DNA from: Lewinellaceae bacterium
GTDB lineage: Bacteria; Bacteroidota; Bacteroidia; Chitinophagales; Saprospiraceae
Assembly: GCA_020636405.1 (NCBI GenBank)
Contig: JACJXW010000005.1
Location: 434,001 to 498,000 of the forward strand
Length of the DNA stretch: 64,000 nt
Direction: 5' to 3'
This document shows, piece by piece, positions 51,001 through 60,057 of this stretch (its first letter is position 1; each line of letters starts with the position of its first letter). The position numbers and the translations under genes are program-made. Below the pieces are notes generated by a model. It had not been told where the DNA came from. It did no database searches and saw only the letters and a list, made by a program, of their open reading frames with translations.

Positions 51001-54000
51001 ATGCACAAATTTTTAATATTGGTGGCCAGCATTGGGGTAGCCATTGCTTTTCACGCCGTCCGGTGGCCGATGACTACCGCGGCTGGTACGGAAGCAGTGC
51101 TACAGGGGTGCGATCCGGATACGGACCCTCCTCTGATCGTATACCCTTCCCAGAATATTAATGTTCAGCTCAACCCATGTGATGGCAGCCGGACGGCAGT
51201 AGTGTTCTTTGATGCTACAGCCAGCGATGCATGCGATCCTTCTCCCAGCCTGTCCGTCCGTGTCGATCCTTCGGCAGGGACAAACCTGCAATTGTCGAAC
51301 CCTTTTCAGAATACCTACATGGCCCTGGCTACTCCCGGAGCCTATCAGCTTACGCTTACTGCAACCGATGCTTCCGGAAACAGCCGGGAGGAAGACTTTT
51401 TCATTAACGTCAGCCAGCCTCCGGCACCGGAGGCGAATCTGGCCTGTAATGGAACCGTAGTGGCCAACCTGGGCCCGGGTTGCCAGCGTTATGTGTCGGC
51501 TGATATGTTGCTGGAAGGCGATATGGGCTGCCTGCGCGACGCCGATTTTCGCATAACCATTGAAGACGCCGACCCGTCCAATGGAAATATTCTGGACGGG
51601 GTAGGAGTATATCCTTTCTCTATCGAACCCATACAAGCGCCTAACGCCATGGGCTTTACCGGCCCCTTTGCTTTTTCCAACTGGAGAGCTCATGTAGATT
51701 TCCAGGGCAGTGTCGCGCTGGGAGTAAATACCGACACCCTTTTCTTACGAGGCAGTACCGGAGCGGCTTCTGCCCTTGCCGTTTTGCCCATATCGTATGG
51801 CGGCGCCTTATCCTTCCGGTGGGGCACGGCTTCGTTACCCGCCGGGACGCAGTTTGAAGGGCGCATCCTGGGGCCTTCCGGCAACCTTATTACCTCTTTT
51901 TCCTCTGCTGACGGGTCAAGCGGGATGGAAAACCTTTTCGTCAGTGCCGGCAGCCGGCTGATCCTGCACCTCCTTTCGGACGGGCAAGGTGGCAGCGGTG
52001 CGCTTCCGGTGGCCTGGCTCACCGGATGGGTGTTCGATTACGGGGCATCTTCGACTACGGGCATACCTTCCTGCTGGGGCCAGATCGAGGCCCGTGACGG
52101 GGGCCCTGTTCTGGATTGCCCCGATGAAGCAGACAGGGTATCCCGGGCGACTACAGTACAGCAGTTGACTGGAGCGCTGGCCGATGGGGGCCCGCTTTTG
52201 AATTCCGCCTGGCATTCTTGCCTGATCGAAGGCCCTTTACCCAATGGAGGCCGGAATTATGACCTCATTGCTTTTGAAGTCGCCGAAACAGACATTTATA
52301 CGTTCTTCCTGAATTCTGATTTTGACCAGGGAGGCGCTCAAATGGCCCTTTTCCAGGGGAGCTTTAACATCGATAACCCCTGTGCCAATATCATAGCTCA
52401 GGCCGATAACCCGCAAACTCAAAACCCGCTGGGAGGGAACAACGACCCTTACCTGAGGGCAGGGCTGCCGTTGAGGCCCGGGCAGCAGTATTTCCTTCTG
52501 ACAACCAGTGATATACCTGGAGCCACCGGCACTTATTCCTATTCGATTGTAAGCGACGGCACGGGCCGGGTCCTGGGGGTTCCCGTTTCTCCGCTGGATA
52601 TTTCACTTCCGCTATATTGTGAGGACATCCCTCTGGTGCAGGACAATGAACAGAGCCTGGACTGGCTGGGCGTCCCACAGGTGCAGTCCGGCTGTACCGA
52701 TTTTACCCTTTCATTTGAGGATGCACTCACCCAACAGGGCGATTGCGGCCCTCTGTATATTACCCGTACCTTCATTGCCGAAGACCAGCAGGGCCTTACC
52801 GGTACTTGTCAGCAACGGATCAATTTCCGCCGTCCGTCCTTCGATGATGTTATCCTTCCACCACGTACGGCTCCGATCGAGTGCGATGAGGCGTTCCCGG
52901 TCGACCAGTTTGGCAACCCCTCTCCCGATTTTACCGGTTATCCATTCCTTCTTACCGCAGATGGCATCGTTGACCTTAGAGATGCCTATTGCAATATTGG
53001 GGCATCTTATGTAGATGGCCCGCTGATAGACGTTTGTGTACTATCCTATAAATTTGTCCGTAACTGGACGATCATCAACTCCTGTGATCCCGATAATCCG
53101 TTGGAATACAGCCAGGTGATCAAGATCGGGGACTTCACTGCGCCCGAGGCCAGTTGCCCGCTGATCGACCTGACCGGCGATGGTTTTCCCGACCCGTTGG
53201 TGTATTCCACCAATCCTTTTGATTGTACGGCTACCTTCGCTGCGCCTTTGCCCCAGGTGAGTGATAATTGTTCGCTTTGGGAAATCACCATTGAGGCGGT
53301 AACAGACGAGGCCAATGTCATATACGGCCCATCCGGCAACCCCATTGATACGGTTTGGGAAACTGTAGTCCTGGGCACGGTCCTTCCGGATGCTCCCAAC
53401 CGCATTTTGCGCAATATCCCGGTCGGGTGCCACCGCTTCCGGTACACCATTGAGGATGAGTGTGGTAATACGGCCATACTGGAGTGTGGTTTTTGTGTGG
53501 AGGACAAGATCCAGCCCACCGCCTCCTGCGATGATGAATTGCATATTTCCATCGGGCCGGGTGGTGTTGGCCGTCTCTTTGCTGCCAGTTTCGAGGAAGG
53601 CAGCTGGGACAATTGCGGTATTGAACGCATGGAGGTGCGCCGTGAGGTGCGCCTCAACTCAGATTGCAGTCCGGTAACGCCCTTTTTCACTCCCTGGGGA
53701 GAGTATGTCGATTTTTTCTGTTGTGAGGTAAACAGTAACCTGCGGGTAGAACTAAGGGTAGTGGATGCCGCCGGGAATGAGGAAGTATGCTGGATGGACG
53801 CACTGGTTGAAGATAAAACCCGCCCGAGCTGTACACCGCCGCCGGCCGTTACGACTTCCTGTGATGCCCTGCCTGCTAATTTTGAACCGGGCGACACCGC
53901 ACTGATGCAAAGCCTGTTTGGTGCTCCTATGGTTAACGATAACTGTGGCGCGGCCTGGTATGAACTGCCTCCCGCCAACAACCTGGACGAATGTGGCATC

Positions 54001-56451
54001 GGAACGATCATTCGCCGCTTCCAGGCAGTGGATAGGTATGGCAATATCTCAAACACGAGCTGTCAGCAGGCCATCAATATACAAGAGCGGCACAATTATG
54101 AGATAAAGTTTCCGGCAGACGCCGGCGCCAACTGTGGTTATCCCAACCCGGATACCATTGGACTTAACGAGATTGGTTGTGACCTTCTTGCCGTTAGTGT
54201 TGACGATGTCGTCTTATCCGCTTCGGGGGATGAATGTTATAAAGTATTCCGTACCTACCGGGTGATCAACTGGTGTGAGTATGACGGAGAAGACGCTCCT
54301 ATGGTCATTGGCCGCGATGAAGATTGTGACGGCGCCCCCGGCGATGAAGCAGTGTGGGTCCTGCGCCGTCCGGAACATACCTATATTGACCGGGATAACG
54401 ACGAGGGTAATGCCAACCCCGCCGCCGGGGACCGCGGAGCCGGCTGCCAGCCCGACAACCCCGAGGGGTACTGGCGGACCAGCTTCTCCAACGGATACTG
54501 GCAGTATTCGCAGAACCTCAAGGTTTACGATACCATTGCGCCCCAGATCCTCTTCATCATTCCCCCTCCCTTCTGCGCCATTAGCGACGATTGCCTGGCA
54601 GAGGTCGAATACCTGTTCATCGTATCCGATAATTGTACGCCCGGTGATCTGGACTTCGAGATCTATTATGATGAGGATGCCGATGGCGTCCTGGATTCAA
54701 TGGTAACCAATATATTCGGTGTTTATCCGAAATGGAAGATCAATGGGGAATATCCAATCGGTACCCATTCCTTTGAAGTGATCGTTCGGGACGGTTGTGG
54801 AAATGTGGCGTCAGCCAGCCTGCCTTTTGAGGTAGTGGATTGCAAGGCGCCTTCGCCCGCGTGTATCAATGGACTGGTCACTTCCCTGATGGCCACCCCG
54901 CCCAATACGGATGTGGATAACGACGGCGATATTGACCTGGGCGCTCATACGGTCTATGCGGTAGACTTCGTGGCAAGCCCCATATCCGACTGCTCGGGCC
55001 CGGTGATCTATTCGATCAATCGGCCGGGAGAAATACCCAGCCCTGATCAGAATGCCATCATTTTGACCTGTGATGACCTGGGCATTCTCATTGTTGAGAT
55101 CCATGCGTGGGATTTAGCGGACAACCCTTATGCCCTTAACCCTGCCGACCTCAATGTCAGAGGGCCCAATCACGATTTCTGCGAAACTTTCATTCTGGTC
55201 CAGGACAATGGAGGGAACTGTGTGATCAGCCAGGGTATAGTCGCCGGCCTGGTACAACGGGAAGACGATCAGCCGGTGGAAGCAGTCGAGGTGGAACTCA
55301 GTGGCGATGATGCCGCCGCCGTGCTCACTGCCGATGACGGCCTGTACGCTTTCAACGGGCTGGAGCTGGACTACGATTACACCATAACGCCCTATCGGGA
55401 CGGAGATGACCACAACGGACTGTCCACCTTTGACATCGTGCTCATCAGCCAGCATATCCTGGGTACCCGCCCCCTGGATTCCCCTTATAAGATCATCGCT
55501 GCCGACGTCAACGGCTCGGGCTCGGTCAGTACCATTGACATCATACAGCTGCGGCAGCTCATTCTGAGCATCATTCTTGAGCTGCCATCCAATGACAGTT
55601 GGCGGTTCGTTCCCCGCGCTTATTCCTTCCCGGATCCAAATGACCCCTGGGCGCCGCCTTTCCCGGAAGCGATCAATATCAACAACCTCAATGGCCAGCG
55701 CCTCAGTGAAAACTTTGTCGCCATCAAGGTGGGAGATGTGGACCTTAGCGCCCGGGCCAACAGCCTGCAGGGCGTGGAGGGGCGCAACTATCCTTATTCG
55801 CTGAGCCTGGATGGTATGGACAAACACCTTCAACCCGGCGAGCAATATGTGCTGACCCTGCAATCCGGACTGGAAGGTATTCTCGGTATGCAGGCTGCCC
55901 TGCAGTTCGATCCCGATGCTTTGGTTGTAAAAGAGGTAAAAGGAGAAGCTATTGCGGATGCCTACTTCAATCAGCGGCAGCTGAAAGAAGGCCGGCTGGC
56001 CATGAGCTGGAATACGGCTACGCCTTATCCGGCAGAAGTGGTGCTGGCGACATTCCACCTGCGCGCCCGCAGGGCTTGTTGGCTATCGGAGGCCATTCAG
56101 CTGGACGAAAGCCGGCTTGCCGCCGAAGCTTACGGACTTGATGATCAAAAGCTGGGGCTTTCTTTGAACTGGGAAAAGCCATCTTCTGAAAATGCAGGCT
56201 TACAGAACTATCCGAACCCCTTTAATACCAGTACCACCATTCGTTTCGAGTTGCCGGAGAGCGGCCTTGCCCGCCTGGAGGTCTTCCGTCTCGATGGGGC
56301 CAGGGTGAAGGCCTTAGAAGCATTCTATCCTGCGGGCCTTCACGAAGTGAGCATCAATTCGGCGGAACTGCCGGGGCCTGGTGTTTACCTCTACAAGTTG
56401 GAACAGGGGGGGCAGTCACAGGTTCGGAAAATGGTGTTTACCGGAGGCTGA
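51001..56451 (+). CDS. T9SS-secreted multidomain surface protein, paralogue of the giant adhesin
   Basis: 1,816 residues. Hydrophobic N-terminus MHKFLILVASIGVAIAFHAV is probably the signal peptide. An HYR/PKD-like domain (about 38-140), then from residue ~145 (EANLACNGTVVANLGPGC) the protein aligns with the giant adhesin from its residue ~3519 on: Cys-rich HYR-like modules, the NWCEYDGEDAPMVIGRDEDCDG segment, the dockerin-like pair (STFDIVLISQHILG, TIDIIQLRQLILS, about 1476-1530), a cohesin-like domain and the T9SS sorting domain (LQNYPNPFNTSTTIRFELPE to the end). An insert at about 180-520 (PPC/lectin-like, FNIDNPCANIIAQADNPQ) is not in the giant. It has no DUF11 repeats. Confidence 0.9.
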   Translation: MHKFLILVASIGVAIAFHAVRWPMTTAAGTEAVLQGCDPDTDPPLIVYPSQNINVQLNPCDGSRTAVVFFDATASDACDPSPSLSVRVDPSAGTNLQLSNPFQNTYMALATPGAYQLTLTATDASGNSREEDFFINVSQPPAPEANLACNGTVVANLGPGCQRYVSADMLLEGDMGCLRDADFRITIEDADPSNGNILDGVGVYPFSIEPIQAPNAMGFTGPFAFSNWRAHVDFQGSVALGVNTDTLFLRGSTGAASALAVLPISYGGALSFRWGTASLPAGTQFEGRILGPSGNLITSFSSADGSSGMENLFVSAGSRLILHLLSDGQGGSGALPVAWLTGWVFDYGASSTTGIPSCWGQIEARDGGPVLDCPDEADRVSRATTVQQLTGALADGGPLLNSAWHSCLIEGPLPNGGRNYDLIAFEVAETDIYTFFLNSDFDQGGAQMALFQGSFNIDNPCANIIAQADNPQTQNPLGGNNDPYLRAGLPLRPGQQYFLLTTSDIPGATGTYSYSIVSDGTGRVLGVPVSPLDISLPLYCEDIPLVQDNEQSLDWLGVPQVQSGCTDFTLSFEDALTQQGDCGPLYITRTFIAEDQQGLTGTCQQRINFRRPSFDDVILPPRTAPIECDEAFPVDQFGNPSPDFTGYPFLLTADGIVDLRDAYCNIGASYVDGPLIDVCVLSYKFVRNWTIINSCDPDNPLEYSQVIKIGDFTAPEASCPLIDLTGDGFPDPLVYSTNPFDCTATFAAPLPQVSDNCSLWEITIEAVTDEANVIYGPSGNPIDTVWETVVLGTVLPDAPNRILRNIPVGCHRFRYTIEDECGNTAILECGFCVEDKIQPTASCDDELHISIGPGGVGRLFAASFEEGSWDNCGIERMEVRREVRLNSDCSPVTPFFTPWGEYVDFFCCEVNSNLRVELRVVDAAGNEEVCWMDALVEDKTRPSCTPPPAVTTSCDALPANFEPGDTALMQSLFGAPMVNDNCGAAWYELPPANNLDECGIGTIIRRFQAVDRYGNISNTSCQQAINIQERHNYEIKFPADAGANCGYPNPDTIGLNEIGCDLLAVSVDDVVLSASGDECYKVFRTYRVINWCEYDGEDAPMVIGRDEDCDGAPGDEAVWVLRRPEHTYIDRDNDEGNANPAAGDRGAGCQPDNPEGYWRTSFSNGYWQYSQNLKVYDTIAPQILFIIPPPFCAISDDCLAEVEYLFIVSDNCTPGDLDFEIYYDEDADGVLDSMVTNIFGVYPKWKINGEYPIGTHSFEVIVRDGCGNVASASLPFEVVDCKAPSPACINGLVTSLMATPPNTDVDNDGDIDLGAHTVYAVDFVASPISDCSGPVIYSINRPGEIPSPDQNAIILTCDDLGILIVEIHAWDLADNPYALNPADLNVRGPNHDFCETFILVQDNGGNCVISQGIVAGLVQREDDQPVEAVEVELSGDDAAAVLTADDGLYAFNGLELDYDYTITPYRDGDDHNGLSTFDIVLISQHILGTRPLDSPYKIIAADVNGSGSVSTIDIIQLRQLILSIILELPSNDSWRFVPRAYSFPDPNDPWAPPFPEAININNLNGQRLSENFVAIKVGDVDLSARANSLQGVEGRNYPYSLSLDGMDKHLQPGEQYVLTLQSGLEGILGMQAALQFDPDALVVKEVKGEAIADAYFNQRQLKEGRLAMSWNTATPYPAEVVLATFHLRARRACWLSEAIQLDESRLAAEAYGLDDQKLGLSLNWEKPSSENAGLQNYPNPFNTSTTIRFELPESGLARLEVFRLDGARVKALEAFYPAGLHEVSINSAELPGPGVYLYKLEQGGQSQVRKMVFTGG

Positions 56452-56697
56452 ACGTTCCTTTGGCCTTTTTCTCCTGCAAAAGGCGGTTATTAGAATGACG
56501 TTTCCTCCCGGAAACGAGATAATTCGCTTTGCGCGTTATTATTTTCCATGCCATGTGGTTTATCTCCAGTGGCCCATCCAGGTATTAATACCTCTCCTTT
56601 GAGCCTTTCAAGACCACTTGATCCGCACTTGGATAAGTATCCTCAACTACGGCTAAAAAAAAGTGGTATCCCAGCAACTCTATTTCGGAATGATTGT

Positions 56698-56727
56698 TAT
56701 ATTTGCAAAAAAGATAGTAATACTATC
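56698..56727 (+). promoter_or_regulatory. ECF sigma promoter region with a +1 palindrome
   Basis: TATATTTG (56698-56705) is a consensus -7 element without a clear TTG. GATAGTA-A-TACTATC (56713-56727), a perfect 15-bp palindrome, lies at the predicted transcription start. The remainder of 56452-56765 shows no coding frame or other signal. Confidence 0.45.
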
Positions 56728-56765
56728 ACATTGTAAAGAATAACTAACCATAAAATCGTTGTGCC

Positions 56766-57299
56766 ATGTCTCAAGTCGAGTTCACCAATGCGTTTTGCCA
56801 GTTTGAGGGAGCACTAATGGCTTTTGCCTGCCATCTGACCAAGAACGAGGATGAAGCCCAGGATCTTTTGCAGGAGACAGCTTATAAGGCATTCAAGTAT
56901 CGCAGCATGTACCAGCCGCATACTAACCTTCGGGCCTGGCTGATGACCATCATGCGCAATACATTTATCAACGATTACCGGCAAAAGAAACGTCGGCAGA
57001 CACTGAATGACCAGACGCCCAACAATTTCTTCCTGAATTCCGGAGACCGGGTAGTAGTCAACCTTGGGGAGTCGGAGATCACCATTAAGGAAGTTACAAG
57101 ACTGATCGATTCACTGGAAGATTGGATGAAAATACCTTTCCTGATGCACTATCAGGGATACAAGTACGATGAGATCGCTACAGAGCTGGACATTCCGCTG
57201 GGGACGGTCAAAAGCAGGATTTTCTTTGCCCGCAAGAAGTTACAGGAATCCCTTCAGCTGATGTACCAATCCAGTAGCACCGCCGAGTTGGTGAACTGA
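56766..57299 (+). CDS. ECF-type RNA polymerase sigma factor
   Basis: 177 residues. Sigma region 2 (about 10-75): CHLTKNEDEAQDLLQETAYKAFKYRSMYQ, LRAWLMTIMRNTFINDYRQKKRR. Sigma region 4 (about 115-165): EDWMKIPFLMHYQGYKYDEIATELDIPLGTVKSRIFFARKKL, with the helix-turn-helix DEIATELDIPLGTVKSR. No anti-sigma gene lies beside it, as would be usual; the next gene is a TetR regulator. It may control the adhesin or secretion operons nearby. Confidence 0.95.
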   Translation: MSQVEFTNAFCQFEGALMAFACHLTKNEDEAQDLLQETAYKAFKYRSMYQPHTNLRAWLMTIMRNTFINDYRQKKRRQTLNDQTPNNFFLNSGDRVVVNLGESEITIKEVTRLIDSLEDWMKIPFLMHYQGYKYDEIATELDIPLGTVKSRIFFARKKLQESLQLMYQSSSTAELVN

Positions 57300-57355
57300 A
57301 TTAACCTGTAGAAATTGCTGTTTTTTGTGGTAAATCGTTTTCAAAAAAACTGTTT

Positions 57356-58099
57356 ATGGCTATTCTAGCGATTGAGCTGAGCATAAATGAAAAGTTGTTT
57401 TTGCGCAATCCTCAGCGCACTGCCCTTGGACGAAAGATCCTTCAGAATAGCATTTCGATGATCGATGAGCTGGGGATGGAACGGTTCAACTTTCGCCGCC
57501 TGGCAGACCGAATTCAATCCACGGAAGCTTCTATTTACCGGTACTTTGAGAACAAACAGCTTCTCCTGGTCTATTTGGTCAACTGGTATTGGGAGTGGAT
57601 GAAATTCCGGATCGACATGAAAGTGATGCATATCAACGATTCCCGGGAAAAGCTCAAAGTGGCCCTTGGATGTATCGTCGATACTGCCCGGCGCAATACC
57701 AAAGTGACATTCATCGACGAGGACATTCTGCATCGCATTGTTGTGGCGGAAGGGTCAAAAGCTTATCACAACAAAGAGATAGACGAGCAAAATAAAGAAG
57801 GGTTTTTCCTATCGTACAAATCACTCTGCCAGAAGATAGCTGACCTTATTCTGGAAAACAGCCCCGCTTTCCCTTACCCTCGGGCGCTGGCCAGCAATCT
57901 GTTGGAGATGGCCAACAACCATATTTATTTCGCCCAGCATCTGCCCCGGCTGACGGAGGTGGACGGCCAGGGCGATGTGTTGAAGCAGGTCGAAGAACTT
58001 TTGGTCTACTTCACATGGAAAATGTTGGCGGGTAACGGCAATTTGCAAACCGGCGGTAATGGAACACTGCCACCCGGACGGAAGGGAATACCTGAATGA
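57356..58099 (+). CDS. TetR/AcrR-family transcriptional regulator
   Basis: 247 residues. The N-terminal helix-turn-helix (about 25-72) reads GRKILQNSISMIDELGMERFNFRRLADRIQSTEASIYRYFENKQLLL, a standard TetR domain. The C-terminal ~170 residues are helical with no recognised ligand pocket. TetR repressors usually govern an adjacent transporter, and the ABC-HlyD-TolC genes start 168 bp downstream, so it is the natural regulator. It follows the sigma gene on the same strand after 56 bp. Confidence 0.9.
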   Translation: MAILAIELSINEKLFLRNPQRTALGRKILQNSISMIDELGMERFNFRRLADRIQSTEASIYRYFENKQLLLVYLVNWYWEWMKFRIDMKVMHINDSREKLKVALGCIVDTARRNTKVTFIDEDILHRIVVAEGSKAYHNKEIDEQNKEGFFLSYKSLCQKIADLILENSPAFPYPRALASNLLEMANNHIYFAQHLPRLTEVDGQGDVLKQVEELLVYFTWKMLAGNGNLQTGGNGTLPPGRKGIPE

Positions 58100-58266
58100 A
58101 AAACCAACTCCTTACTCCCCGCCAGGCATTTTGCCCGCCGAATGGACCTTTTTTATAAGTCATTTGTTCCGTATCTTATGGAGTTATTTTCCGAGAGATA
58201 AAAAAGGATGCGGCAAAGAGTCTGATTCTTTACTCTGATCCTCCTATTTCGGACAAAAAAAATACA

Positions 58267-60042
58267 ATGGAGAACAACAGCCAGCTTCGTCCGCTTCAGC
58301 GATTTTTCAAATTGTTGGAGCTGGACCGCAAGGATATTACTTATATCTATGTCTACGCGATCTTTTCCGGCCTGATCACGCTGAGTATTCCGTTGGGGGT
58401 ACAGGCCATCATCGGGCTGATCGCCGGCGGAGCACTCTCTGCCTCTTTGCTGATCCTGGTTGCGGTTGTGACGTTGGGCACGGCCCTTTCGGGCATCCTG
58501 AAAGTCATGCAACTCACCGTAACGGAGACCATCCAGCGGCGCATCTTCGCTCGTTCGGCCTTTGATTTCGCCTATCGCATTCCGCGGTTGAAACTCGATT
58601 CGGTAGTGCGTTATTATCCGCCGGAACTGGTCAACCGCTTTTTCGACACGCTGACCCTGCAGAAGGGCGTGCCAAAGATCCTGATGGATTTTTCTACTGC
58701 CGTCCTGCAGGTCGCCTTCGGCCTTATCCTGATCGCTTTTTACCATCCCTTTTTCATCCTGTTTGGCATCACGTTGGTTGCCATACTGCTGTTGATCTTC
58801 CGGGTGACCGGCCCCGGCGGACTGGCCACCAGCCTGAAGGAATCGAAATACAAGTACGAAGTGGCCTATTGGCTGGAAGAGATGGCCAGGGCGATGAGTA
58901 CTTTCAAGATGTCGGGAGGCAACCTGTTTTCCCTTAACAAGACGGACGGGCTGGTATGCAACTATCTGGACAGCCGAAAGAAGCACTTCAGGATACTCCT
59001 TTTTCAATACGGCAACATCGTTGGCTTCAAAACGATAGTTACAGCCGGCTTGTTGTTTCTGGGCAGTTATCTGGTGATCGACAATCAGATCAATATCGGC
59101 CAGTTTGTAGCTGCCGAGATCGTCGTACTGCTCGTGATGGCTTCCGTCGAGAAACTCATCCTTGCCATGGAGACCATCTATGATGTGCTGACGGCCCTGG
59201 AGAAGTTGGGCAACGTTACCGACCTGCCGATCGAACAGGAAGAGGGGGTTAATTTCGACGAGATCGATACCGGCAAGGGCATGCACATTAAGGTTGACAA
59301 CGTCAGCTTCCGTTTCTCGGATGCCAAGAAGCCCACACTGGATAATTTCTGCTTCGAGGCCCAGCCGGGCGAGAAAATCTGTATTGCCGGTTACAGCAGT
59401 TCCGGGCGCGCCACCCTCTTGCAACTGATGTCGGGCCTGTACACCGACTATGAAGGAGGCATCTCCTACAACGGATATCCGTTGCGCAACCTCAATATCG
59501 AGACCCTTCGCCATCATATGGGCGACTACTCCGCCCAGGAGGACATCTTCCGTGGCACCATACTCGAGAACATCACGCTGGAACACCCGGAGGTGACGCT
59601 CGAGCAGGTAGTACAGGTATCCGATAACATCGGCCTGAGCAGTTATGTGCAGCGGCTGCCGAATGGCTTCGATACCCTGTTGCTGCCGGAAGGCCGCAAT
59701 ATTCCGAAGAACATTCGCACCCGTATCATTCTGGCGCGCTGCATCATTGCCCAGCCGCGCCTGCTGGCAGTCGAAGGCTTTTTCTATGGTATGGAAAAGA
59801 GCGACCGTGAACTGATCTGCAATTACCTCACGGCCGAAGGCCGGCCCTGGACGATGATCGCCATCACGGATGACCCCTTCTTCGCTTCCCGTTGCGACCG
59901 GGTGCTCATCATGAAAGAAGGCCGGATAATTGAGGATGGGCCGTTTGAGCAGATCCTCAAAAGTGAGCACTTCGAGCGGGTCTTTCTTCCAACCCATTTT
60001 GCACCGGGATCCCGGGATAGCAAAGTAAGCCCTGTAGTTTAA
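58267..60042 (+). CDS. ABC transporter with degenerate nucleotide-binding domain
   Basis: 591 residues. Six membrane helices of the exporter type (about 30-50, 55-75, 140-160, 165-180, 250-270, 280-300) with FDFAYRIPRLKLDSVVRYYPPEL as the coupling region. The ATPase domain (about 338-580) keeps the fold and the Q-loop region (HMGDYSAQEDIFRGTILENIT) but every catalytic motif is changed: Walker A GYSSSGRA (K to R381, S/T to A382), Walker B LLAVEG (D to E503, E to G504), the LSGGQ signature is IPKNI (479-483), and the H-loop His is Asp535 (AITDDP). It is therefore unlikely to hydrolyse ATP normally. It is followed by HlyD and TolC family genes 15 and about 120 bp later, so it looks like the inner-membrane part of a type I secretion-like system that has lost its motor. 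Confidence 0.85.
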   Translation: MENNSQLRPLQRFFKLLELDRKDITYIYVYAIFSGLITLSIPLGVQAIIGLIAGGALSASLLILVAVVTLGTALSGILKVMQLTVTETIQRRIFARSAFDFAYRIPRLKLDSVVRYYPPELVNRFFDTLTLQKGVPKILMDFSTAVLQVAFGLILIAFYHPFFILFGITLVAILLLIFRVTGPGGLATSLKESKYKYEVAYWLEEMARAMSTFKMSGGNLFSLNKTDGLVCNYLDSRKKHFRILLFQYGNIVGFKTIVTAGLLFLGSYLVIDNQINIGQFVAAEIVVLLVMASVEKLILAMETIYDVLTALEKLGNVTDLPIEQEEGVNFDEIDTGKGMHIKVDNVSFRFSDAKKPTLDNFCFEAQPGEKICIAGYSSSGRATLLQLMSGLYTDYEGGISYNGYPLRNLNIETLRHHMGDYSAQEDIFRGTILENITLEHPEVTLEQVVQVSDNIGLSSYVQRLPNGFDTLLLPEGRNIPKNIRTRIILARCIIAQPRLLAVEGFFYGMEKSDRELICNYLTAEGRPWTMIAITDDPFFASRCDRVLIMKEGRIIEDGPFEQILKSEHFERVFLPTHFAPGSRDSKVSPVV

Positions 60043-60057
60043 CACCAAAAAACGGAA

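Noticed and set aside
58153..60048. A 631-codon minus-strand frame over the ABC gene
   Set aside because: Antisense shadow. The plus strand gives a clear ABC fold with an HlyD and TolC operon behind it.
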